Positions 52,910 through 61,824 of a stretch of DNA of 64,000 nt are shown here, in pieces. This DNA is from Sandaracinaceae bacterium (GTDB taxonomy: Bacteria; Myxococcota_A; Polyangia; Polyangiales; Sandaracinaceae): positions 310,001 to 374,000 of the forward strand of contig JACKEC010000014.1 in the NCBI GenBank assembly GCA_020633195.1. The letters run 5' to 3'. The number at the start of each line of letters is the position of its first letter. The first letter of the stretch is position 1. Under the pieces are notes generated by a model. It was given only the letters and a program-made list of their open reading frames with translations, was not told the origin of the DNA and did no database searches. A program made the position numbers and the translations under genes.

Positions 52910-53919
52910 AGCGGGCGAGCTTCGTGCTCGTCTTCGCCGCCGCGCTCGGCTGCTCCGGCGGCGCCTCCTCGGGAGGCTCCTCGACCGCGGGCGGCGACGA
53001 CGCGATCACCTTCGACGACGAGGCGGCGGCCAACCGCGCGCCGCCCGCGAGCGAGGGCGTGACGCAGGGCGAGACCCTGCTCGCGTCCGGCGACGCGTCG
53101 GGCGCCGAGGCGGCGCTGCGCGCGGCGATCGAGGCCGACCCGCGGGACATCCGCGCCCACCTCGATCTGGGGCTCGCGCTCGAGATGCAGGAGCGCTTCG
53201 ACGACGCCGAGCAGGCCTACCGGGACGCCGTCGCGATCGACGGGGAGTTCGCCGAGGCGCTCAACAACCTCGGTGTGCTCCTGCGCGACACGGACCGCGC
53301 CGAGGAGGCGCTCACCGTCCTCGCCGAGGCGGTCCGGGTGCGCCCGGGGTTCGCGTCGGCGCAGCTCAACTACGGGCTCGCGCTCGAGGAGCTCGGCCGC
53401 GGCGCCGAGGCGATGGCCGCGTACCGCCGCGTGATGGAGCTCGCCCCGCGCGAGCCCACGTCGCGCATCCAGCTCGGCCTCCTCCAGCTCGAGGCCGGTG
53501 AGACGGATCAAGCCTTGTTGACGCTGCGCCGCGCCGCCCCGCTCGCGCGCGGCAGCCGGGTGCTCCTCTCGGCGCTCGGCAACGGCCTGCGCCGCGCTGG
53601 GGATCCGGCGATGGCGTCGCAGGTGCTCCGCGAGGCGATCGAGGCCGACGAGGCGCCGTCGCCGTCGCCCGTGGTCGCCGAGCTCGCGCTCGCCCAGTTC
53701 GCCGCGGGCCACCGCGAGGAGGCGGAGCAGACGCTCACGGCGCTGCTCGGCGAGCACGCCGACTACGCCGACGGACACTACCTGCTGGCCAACATGCTCG
53801 CGGCGCGGCGCGCCTTCGGCGACGCGGCGACCCACTACCAGCGCTACCTCCGGCTCGAGCCGCACGGCCCGCTCGCCGAAGAGGCGCAGGGGCGCCTCCG
53901 CTTCGTCCGCCGCCAGTGA
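52906..53919 (+). CDS. TPR-repeat lipoprotein
   Basis: 337 residues from GTG 52906 (GTGA overlap with glnD). Signal MKRASFVLVFAAALGCSGG has a lipobox LGC. From about residue 50 there are seven or more TPR-like helical pairs, e.g. AEAALRAAIEADPRDIRAHLDLGLA, AEQAYRDAVAIDGEFAEALNNLGVL, and EALTVLAEAVRVRPGFASAQL. TPRs bind partners, so it may be an assembly factor or adaptor in the envelope. Coupling with glnD is unusual. Confidence 0.88.
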   Translation: MKRASFVLVFAAALGCSGGASSGGSSTAGGDDAITFDDEAAANRAPPASEGVTQGETLLASGDASGAEAALRAAIEADPRDIRAHLDLGLALEMQERFDDAEQAYRDAVAIDGEFAEALNNLGVLLRDTDRAEEALTVLAEAVRVRPGFASAQLNYGLALEELGRGAEAMAAYRRVMELAPREPTSRIQLGLLQLEAGETDQALLTLRRAAPLARGSRVLLSALGNGLRRAGDPAMASQVLREAIEADEAPSPSPVVAELALAQFAAGHREEAEQTLTALLGEHADYADGHYLLANMLAARRAFGDAATHYQRYLRLEPHGPLAEEAQGRLRFVRRQ

Positions 53920-53958
53920 CGCGTGAGCCCGTCGCCCGGCGGGTGTAGGCTCGCCAAC

Positions 53959-54474
53959 ATGCGGGTGATGGGGTGGGTGGCGCTCCTCGGAGCGATCGTG
54001 ATGGTGACGTCGGGCTGCGATGACGGCGGGCCCGGGTCCGGCGACGCGGGCGTCGGGCCGGGCGTGGACGCGGGTGGGACGACCGCCGACGGCGGCGCGG
54101 GCACCGACGCGGGGCCGGACGTGGACGGCGGGGGCGTGGCCGACGCGGGCGACGGCTCGGACGCGGGCGCCGGGATGGACGCGGGCGTCGTCGGGAGCGA
54201 CGGCGGGATCTTCCCGGGCCTCGACGGCGCGATCCTGCCCGGCTTCGACGGCGCGATCGTGCCCGGCCGGGACGGCAGCATCTTCGGGGGCCGAGACGGC
54301 GGCGGGATCCCGGGCTTCGACGGCGCGATCGTGCCGGGCCGAGACGGCAGCATCTTCGGGGGCCGGGACGGCGGCGGGGTCGGCGGCTGCATGTCGGACA
54401 CGGACTGCTCGCCCGGTCAGATGTGCTGCATGTTCGGCGGCTTCGGCGTCTGCCTCGGCACCTGCGGCCCGTAG
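53959..54474 (+). CDS. Lipoprotein with DAG/DGG repeat and C-terminal Cys motif
   Basis: 171 residues from ATG 53959. Signal MRVMGWVALLGAIVMVTSGC has the lipobox. A long Asp/Ala/Gly segment follows (DAGVGPGVDAGGTTADGGAG), then two 24-residue copies of GFDGAIVPGRDGSIFGGRDG. The last ~30 residues have six Cys (GGCMSDTDCSPGQMCCMFGG). The Asp-rich repeats could bind calcium, by analogy with other D-x-D-G repeats, but this is not shown. The stop lies four bases from the convergent rlmE stop. Confidence 0.75.
   Translation: MRVMGWVALLGAIVMVTSGCDDGGPGSGDAGVGPGVDAGGTTADGGAGTDAGPDVDGGGVADAGDGSDAGAGMDAGVVGSDGGIFPGLDGAILPGFDGAIVPGRDGSIFGGRDGGGIPGFDGAIVPGRDGSIFGGRDGGGVGGCMSDTDCSPGQMCCMFGGFGVCLGTCGP
54241..54384 (+). 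repeat. 72-bp tandem repeat, two copies
   Basis: Two near-identical 72-base units at 54241-54312 and 54313-54384, differing at a few positions, encode the 24-residue GFDGAIVPGRDG module twice. In phase with the reading frame. Confidence 0.85.
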
Positions 54475-54478
54475 GGCG

Positions 54479-55108
54479 TCAGCCCTCGGGCCCAGAGGAG
54501 GGCTCAGAGGGCTCGGCCGCGCGGAAGCCCGTCGCGCAGAGGAACACCTCGATGCTCTCGCGCCGCACCGCGTCGGGGCGGACGACGCGGACCTGATCGA
54601 AGCGCTCGGCGATCGCCTTCTTCACCGCCTGGAAGTCGCCGCCCTGGAAGATCTTGGCGACGAACGAGCCGCCCGGCGCGAGCACCTGCGTCGCGAGCTC
54701 GAAGGCGCGCATCACCAGCGCCTCGCTCCGCGCCTGGTCGGTGAACCGGTGCCCGCTCGTCGCCGGCGCCATGTCGCTCATCACGACCTCGAACGACGAG
54801 GCCCCGCCGAGCTCCTCGACCGTCAGCTCGAACACGTCGGCGCGGAGGATCTCCGCGTGCGGCGGCAGGGTCCCGCGAAACGGCTGCAGGTCGTAGCCGC
54901 GGACCTTGCCCTCGCGCTGCACCTTCTCGGCCGCGTAGGTCGTCCAGGAGCCGGGGTAGGCGCCCAGATCGAGCACACGCATGCCGCGCCGCAGGAGGCC
55001 GACCTTGGCGTCGATCTCCTGCAGCTTGTACACGCTGCGTGCGGCGTAGCCCTCGCGCTTGGCCTGGCGACCGTAGCGGTCCTGGGGACGTCGGCGCCGT
55101 CCCGCCAC
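54479..55108 (-). CDS. rlmE: 23S rRNA 2'-O-ribose uridine methyltransferase RlmE
   Basis: 209 residues from GTG 55108, typical FtsJ/RrmJ length. It methylates U2552 of 23S rRNA on the 50S subunit. The catalytic K-D-K-E tetrad is visible: Lys28 (RSVYKLQEI), Asp112 (MSDMAPATSG), Lys152 (FVAKIFQG) and Glu187 (RRESIEVFLC). SAM motif VLDLGAYPGSWT is conserved. It is downstream of rplC on the same strand with a 10-base gap; both act on the large subunit. Confidence 0.96.
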   Translation of the reverse strand: MAGRRRRPQDRYGRQAKREGYAARSVYKLQEIDAKVGLLRRGMRVLDLGAYPGSWTTYAAEKVQREGKVRGYDLQPFRGTLPPHAEILRADVFELTVEELGGASSFEVVMSDMAPATSGHRFTDQARSEALVMRAFELATQVLAPGGSFVAKIFQGGDFQAVKKAIAERFDQVRVVRPDAVRRESIEVFLCATGFRAAEPSEPSSGPEG

Positions 55109-55118
55109 GACGTCTCGC

Positions 55119-55802
55119 TCAGCTGGCGGCGGCCGCGGGGCGACCCGCGTTCTTCTTCTTGGTCGCGCCGCGGACGGTGACGTAGCCGTTGCGCGAGCCG
55201 GGGACCGCGCCCTCGATCAGCACGAGCTGCTCGTCGTCCATGATCCGCGCGACCTTGAGGTTCTGGATCGTGACGTTCTCGTTGCCGTACTGGCCGGCCA
55301 TCTTGACGTTCTTGAGCACGCGGCCGGGCGTCATGTTCGAGCCGATCGAGCCGCCGTGGCGCTTGTACTCGTGCGTGCCGTGACCGTCCGTGCCCGCGCC
55401 GGAGAAGTTCCAGCGCTTCATGACGCCGGTGAACCCGCGGCCCTTGGTCTTGCCGGAGACGTCGACGAACTGACCCTCTTCGAAGACCTCGGAGGGCTTC
55501 AGCGTCTGGCCGACCTCGTACTTGGCGACGTCCGCCTCGGCGAGGCGAAGCTCGCGCACGAGGCGCTTCGGCGACACGCCCGCCTTCTCGAAGAACCCCT
55601 TCTGAGCCTTGTTGACGAGCTTCTCGCGCTTGTCGTCCAGGCCGAGGATCAGGGCGCTGTACCCATCCGCCTCGAGGGTCCGCTTCCCGACGACGGTGCA
55701 CGGACCGACGCGGACCACGGTCACGCGAAGGACGTCGCCGTCTTCCAGGAAAATCTGAGTGTTTCCGAGCTTCTTGCCGATCAGGCCGGGATGGGTGTTC
55801 AT
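55119..55802 (-). CDS. rplC: 50S ribosomal protein L3
   Basis: 227 residues from ATG 55802. L3 motifs: GLIGKKLGNTQIFLEDGDV, VTVVRVGPCTVVG, VGQTLKPSEVFEEGQFVDVSG, SGKTKGRGFTGVMKRWNFSG, GTHEYKRHGGSIGSN and GRVLKNVKMAGQYGNENVTI. The end (AVPGSRNGYVTVRGATKKK) is typical. The residue matching the methylated Gln150 of E. coli L3 is Met. The gene is not in an S10 operon here (no rpsJ, rplD, rplW next to it). Either the ribosomal cluster is broken up in this lineage or this is a second copy. Confidence 0.96.
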   Translation of the reverse strand: MNTHPGLIGKKLGNTQIFLEDGDVLRVTVVRVGPCTVVGKRTLEADGYSALILGLDDKREKLVNKAQKGFFEKAGVSPKRLVRELRLAEADVAKYEVGQTLKPSEVFEEGQFVDVSGKTKGRGFTGVMKRWNFSGAGTDGHGTHEYKRHGGSIGSNMTPGRVLKNVKMAGQYGNENVTIQNLKVARIMDDEQLVLIEGAVPGSRNGYVTVRGATKKKNAGRPAAAAS

Positions 55803-55865
55803 GGCGGTCTCTACTGCGAAGGAGGCGCACCATGACGCGCGTTCGCGCGAGGCGCAAGCCCTCGT

Positions 55866-56933
55866 TCAGCCCTCGCTCGACGCGGCCTTTTGCAGGGCCT
55901 TCGCGCGCTCCCCGACGGCGTCGGTCCGCTCCGCGAGCCGGCCCAGCGCGAGGCGTGCGTCCTCGCTCCTGTCGGCGAGCTTCGCGAGCGCCTCGGCCAC
56001 CACCATCGGATCGGCGCCCCGCGGCCGGTCGGCGAGCTTCGCCACCTCGGGCGCCAGGGAGATCAGCCCCAGCTCCCCGACGAGCTGCGCCGCGTAGCCC
56101 CGCGCGTCCGATCGCAGCGCGGTCAGCACGGACCCGAGCAGCGGCTCCCCCCGGGGATCCCCGATGCGGACGAGCGCCGCGGCCGCCGCCGCCTTCACCG
56201 TCAGGGGCTTCAGCAACGCGGTGGCGAGGCGGTGGAGCGGGTCCTTCGCGGCCTCGACCTTCAGCTCGCCGAGCGCCCACGCCGCCTCGAAGCATCGATC
56301 GCGATCCGTCAGCAGGAGCACGAGCTCGTCGGCCCCGGAGTCGTCGCCGCAGCGGGCGAGGGCGATGGACGCCGCCTCGCGCACGCGCCGGTCCTCGTCG
56401 GCGAGGAGCTGGCGGAGCGGGGGGATGGCCGCCGCGGTCTCCAGCGAGCCGAGCGCGTCGGCGAGGTGCGCGCGGACCTCGTGATCCTCGTCGTCCACCA
56501 GATCCGTGAGCCGCCGGATCGACGCCTCGCCCTGGACCAGCGCGAGCGACGCCACGGCCTGGAAGCGGACCTCGGCGTCGGGTCGGCGGAGCCCTCGCTC
56601 GAGCGCCGGGATCGCGCGCTCGTCCCCGATCTCGCCGGCGGCGATGAGCGCGACCTGCCGGACCGTCGGGTCGCCGTCCTCGAAGCGGGCGATGATGACC
56701 TCGACCGACTCGGCGTCCTTGAGCTGTCCGAGGCTCGCGATGGCGGCGCAGCGGACCGACGACATGGGGTCGTCGAGCAGCGGACGCAGGGCGACCCGCG
56801 CCTCCTCGGCGCGGTCCTCGGGCGCGCTCCCGAGCGCCTCGGCGGCGGCCGCGCGGGCGCGCTCGTTCTTGCTCGTGACGTCCCGGAGGGCCGCCGACAG
56901 CTTCGGTCGCAGCGGTGGGAAGAGCTGCACCAT
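55866..56933 (-). CDS. HEAT-repeat protein
   Basis: 355 residues from ATG 56933, which overlaps the holB stop (ATGA). After a ~30-residue start, about nine HEAT-like units follow, e.g. VRCAAIASLGQLKDAESVEV, VRQVALIAAGEIGDERAIPALE, VRFQAVASLALVQGEASIRRL, VRAHLADALGSLETAAAIPPL. The stacked helix pairs would form a solenoid for protein or nucleic-acid binding. No catalytic motif. It lies between rplC and holB on the same strand. Role unknown. Confidence 0.85.
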   Translation of the reverse strand: MVQLFPPLRPKLSAALRDVTSKNERARAAAAEALGSAPEDRAEEARVALRPLLDDPMSSVRCAAIASLGQLKDAESVEVIIARFEDGDPTVRQVALIAAGEIGDERAIPALERGLRRPDAEVRFQAVASLALVQGEASIRRLTDLVDDEDHEVRAHLADALGSLETAAAIPPLRQLLADEDRRVREAASIALARCGDDSGADELVLLLTDRDRCFEAAWALGELKVEAAKDPLHRLATALLKPLTVKAAAAAALVRIGDPRGEPLLGSVLTALRSDARGYAAQLVGELGLISLAPEVAKLADRPRGADPMVVAEALAKLADRSEDARLALGRLAERTDAVGERAKALQKAASSEG

Positions 56934-57907
56934 CAGAGGCGCGCCGCGTAGAGGAGCGAGTCGAGGACGACCTGCTTGTTGCCGTTGCGCTCCAGCGAGA
57001 CGAGCGCGTCCCGGACCAGCTCGGCGCGCCGCGACGCGCGCGGCGGGGGCGTGCGGCCCGCGCGCTCGCGCACGAGATCGGCGGCGTGGCGGAAGGCCAG
57101 CGCCTCGTCCGGGAGGCCGAGCCCGACCGCGGCGAGGTCGCGAGAGAACAGGAGGAAGGCGTCGAGCACGAGCGCCAGATCCGCGTCGCCGCGCGAGAGG
57201 CTCTCGGAGACGCGCACCAGCGCCCCGGGGCCGCCGGTCGCGCAGACGTCGTCGAGGGTCAGCGCGTGCTCGAGGAGCTCCTCGGCGCCGCCTTCGGCGA
57301 GCGCGATCGCGCGGTCGGCGCGGCCATCGCACAGCGCGATCGCCGGCCCGCGCGCCGCCTCGGGCACCTCGCGCGCGACGAGGATGCGCTCGAGCACGTC
57401 GTGCGGCAGGCGCCCAAACCGCAGGCGCTGGCAGCGCGAACGGATGGTGGGCAGGAGCCGGTCGGGCCGCTCGCTCGTGAGGATGAAGTGCACCCCGGGG
57501 CGCGGCTCCTCGAGCGTCTTGAGCAGGGCGTTGGCCGACTCGGGCGGGTGCTCGGGGAAGGAGACGTCCGCCTCCGGGAAGATCAGGAAGGCCGCCGAGG
57601 CCTCGAACGGGGCGAACTGCGCGACCGGCAGGATCTGCTCGCGCAGCGCCGTGACCTGGATGTTCCGCTTCCCCTCGTCGCGAGGCCGGAAGACCTGCAC
57701 GTCCGGGTGCGACCCGGCCCGGACCCGCGCGCTCACCTTCGCGTCGGCGCCGATCAGCGCCTCCGCGAGCGCGACCGCGGCCAGCTCCTTGCCGACCCCG
57801 CTCGGCCCCTCGAACAGGTACGCCGACGCGACGCGCCCCGACTCCAGCGCGTGCTCGAGGATCCCGATCGCGCTCGCCTGGGCTTCGATGTGCGCGAAGC
57901 GGCTCAC
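56933..57907 (-). CDS. holB: DNA polymerase III subunit delta prime
   Basis: 324 residues from GTG 57907. Clamp-loader subunit. FEGPSGVGKELAA is a P-loop-like motif (Ser/Thr replaced by Glu), as befits a non-hydrolysing subunit. The SRC motif (IRSRCQRLRFG) is present, and FILTSERPDRLLPTIRSR is typical. The four Cys that bind zinc in most delta prime proteins are missing: ARVRAGSHPDVQVF has only the HPD part. Coupled with the TetR gene before it (GTGA) and the HEAT gene after it (ATGA). Confidence 0.92.
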   Translation of the reverse strand: MSRFAHIEAQASAIGILEHALESGRVASAYLFEGPSGVGKELAAVALAEALIGADAKVSARVRAGSHPDVQVFRPRDEGKRNIQVTALREQILPVAQFAPFEASAAFLIFPEADVSFPEHPPESANALLKTLEEPRPGVHFILTSERPDRLLPTIRSRCQRLRFGRLPHDVLERILVAREVPEAARGPAIALCDGRADRAIALAEGGAEELLEHALTLDDVCATGGPGALVRVSESLSRGDADLALVLDAFLLFSRDLAAVGLGLPDEALAFRHAADLVRERAGRTPPPRASRRAELVRDALVSLERNGNKQVVLDSLLYAARL

Positions 57908-58509
57908 GCGGGCGCCACCTCGAAGAGCGCGCCCGCGAAGAGCTCGACGGCCTTCACCAGCTCGTCGGGCTCGATCACCTCGGGCTCCACGAACACCTGC
58001 AGCGCGAGGCCGTCGAGCAGCCCCAAGAGCAGGCGCGGGATCAGCTCGGGCGCGACGCGCGGACGGAGGCCCCAGCCCGCCATCGCGGTCACGAGGTGCT
58101 CGCTCGTCTGGGCCGACGCGAGCCGGAAGTACTCGGCGAGCTGCGGGCGGAGCCCCTCGTCGTGGAGCGCCTGCGCGAGGAGGTTCGAGATCACCGCGAC
58201 CTCGTCGCTGCCCGTGCTCCGGACGCGCCAGAGCTCGCGGACCGCGGAGCGCATCGCCGTCATCGGGTCGCTCCCGCCGGCGAGCCACGCCGCGAGGGTG
58301 CGCTCGGCGACCGCGTCGGTGGCCGACTGCAGCACCTTCGCGACGAGCGCCTCCTTCGTCGGGTAGTGGTAGTGGATCGCGCCCTTGGACATCCCAGCCT
58401 CGTCGGCGATGTCCTTTAGGCTCGTCTGCCCATAGCCCTGACGCGCGATCACGCGCTTGGCCGCGTCGACGATCTGCGCCGCGCTGATGGCGGACTTCTT
58501 GTAGCGCAT
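57904..58509 (-). CDS. TetR-family transcriptional regulator
   Basis: 201 residues from ATG 58509 (upstream codons are antisense to the lipoprotein region). The N-terminal helix-turn-helix is typical: IVDAAKRVIARQGYGQTSL, KDIADEAGMSKGAIHYHYPTKEALV. A C-terminal ligand-binding domain of about 140 residues follows, unrelated to any member I can name. It probably represses genes elsewhere or its own promoter; no tmk or other efflux gene is adjacent. Only 17 bases separate it from the lipoprotein gene upstream. The coupling to holB is likely fortuitous. Confidence 0.93.
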   Translation of the reverse strand: MRYKKSAISAAQIVDAAKRVIARQGYGQTSLKDIADEAGMSKGAIHYHYPTKEALVAKVLQSATDAVAERTLAAWLAGGSDPMTAMRSAVRELWRVRSTGSDEVAVISNLLAQALHDEGLRPQLAEYFRLASAQTSEHLVTAMAGWGLRPRVAPELIPRLLLGLLDGLALQVFVEPEVIEPDELVKAVELFAGALFEVAPA

Positions 58510-58526
58510 CCGAGGGCCCGCCCCGG

Positions 58527-58841
58527 CTACATGCCGGCGTCGGCCGTCGATCCGTCGTCCCGAGGCTGGCAGGTGCGAACCATCGTCCCGGCCGCCGTCC
58601 GGCACTCGAAGCCATCGGGGCAGTTGGCCTCGATGTCACAGATGGTCCGACAGTAGAACCGCTCGCCGACGTTCGGGTCGGTGGGCGGGGCCGCGGTGGC
58701 GGACCGAGCGAGCGTGCACTGCGTGCCCTCGACGCAGTCGTTGGTCGCCGCGCCGCCCTGGCACTCGTCACCGAGCGAGCCGGTGCTGTCGCAAGCCGCG
58801 AGCATGAGGAGCGCACCGAGCGTGATGATGAGCCGTCGCAT
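58527..58841 (-). CDS. Small Cys-rich lipoprotein
   Basis: 104 residues from ATG 58841. Signal MRRLIITLGALLMLAACDST with lipobox LAAC. Eight Cys in the mature part (DECQGGAATNDC, TQCTLA, RFYCRTICDIEANC, FECRTA) and a short Asp/Ala tail (DDGSTADAGM) place it with the other DAG-tailed lipoproteins of this window. No function recognised. Confidence 0.75.
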   Translation of the reverse strand: MRRLIITLGALLMLAACDSTGSLGDECQGGAATNDCVEGTQCTLARSATAAPPTDPNVGERFYCRTICDIEANCPDGFECRTAAGTMVRTCQPRDDGSTADAGM

Positions 58842-58900
58842 CGTCCCTCCGAGAAGGGCGGGACCGTAGTGGACCGGCTCGGGGGAGGCAACCGTCCCCG

Positions 58901-59869
58901 TCACTCCGTCGCCGGGAGGGCCAGCGACGCCGCCGTCCCGAGCCGCAGCTCGCCCACCGTCGTGAGGTGCGCGCCCGTCGCGCCGGGCACGCGGGGGCCG
59001 CCGCCGTTCTCGAAGGGGAGGGCGTAGAGCGCGCCTCCGTCGCCGCCCGCGTCGTGGAGCGCGATGACCCCCTCGCCCGCGCACGACAGCGCCCCGAAGA
59101 GCTGACGGCCCGCGCGGGTGTCCTGGTGGACGGTGTCGGTCGCGCGCTCGGCGAACGCGCTCTCGAACCCGAACCCGACGATCACCCACGGCACGCAGCC
59201 CCGCGCCGGGCGCGGGGGCTCCCACGTCGAGGCGCTCGCGGGGATCGTCGCCCGGATGACCTGCCGGGTGGGGCGCCACCCCTGCCCGTGGAGCACCGCC
59301 TCGGCCTCCGCGAAGGCGAGCGCGACCTCGGCGGGGAGCTCGGTGGCGCTCACGTCGGTGGGCGTGAGCCCGGGCATGACCCAGTAGGTGACTCGCGCGC
59401 GGCCGACCCCGCGGGGCACCCGGAGCTCGTGCGCGCCGCACATCGCGAACGACACGCTGCCCTGGTCGATGGTGGGGCGCAGCGCCCGGTCATCGAGGCT
59501 GGCGTCCTCGATCCGCGAGCCGGCCTCGGGCTGGAGCCAGACGAGCCCGCAGAGCTCCGCGAGCGGCTCCGTCCGCGTGACGAACGGCATCTCGTGGGCC
59601 TCGGCCGCGCCGAGCGCCTCGTAGCCACGGATCGGCGGGGGCCCCGAGCGCGCCACGTCCCAGCCCGCGACCATGTCGCGGTCGCCGAGCTCGGCGAACG
59701 AGATGTTGGGGCCGGGCGTCGCGACGGTCGCGGGCGGGGCGCCGCCGTCGCAGCTCTTCAGCGTCAGCGCGACCATCCACCCGACGAAGATCACGGTGAG
59801 CACGAGCACCGCCCACACCCCGTAAGCGCCCGTGCCCGAGGCGGCCTCGCGCGATTCTCCCCGAGCCAC
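58901..59869 (-). CDS. Membrane-anchored protein, unknown
   Basis: 322 residues from GTG 59869 (a TTG at 59902 could add 11). One membrane helix at the N-terminus (YGVWAVLVLTVIFVGWMVALT) without lipobox, then a soluble exported part of ~270 residues. The chain has Cys in FAMCGAH, RGCVPW, LSCAGEG and ELCGLVW. No known domain is seen. It diverges from glgB with a 65-base gap that may hold both promoters. Confidence 0.75.
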   Translation of the reverse strand: MARGESREAASGTGAYGVWAVLVLTVIFVGWMVALTLKSCDGGAPPATVATPGPNISFAELGDRDMVAGWDVARSGPPPIRGYEALGAAEAHEMPFVTRTEPLAELCGLVWLQPEAGSRIEDASLDDRALRPTIDQGSVSFAMCGAHELRVPRGVGRARVTYWVMPGLTPTDVSATELPAEVALAFAEAEAVLHGQGWRPTRQVIRATIPASASTWEPPRPARGCVPWVIVGFGFESAFAERATDTVHQDTRAGRQLFGALSCAGEGVIALHDAGGDGGALYALPFENGGGPRVPGATGAHLTTVGELRLGTAASLALPATE

Positions 59870-59934
59870 GCCCGAGCATGCGCCGACGAATGCGCGAGGC
59901 AAGCCCCGGGGTGGTCTGCTATGCAGGGCCCGCG

Positions 59935-61820
<1,886 letters not shown>

Positions 61821-61824
<4 letters not shown>

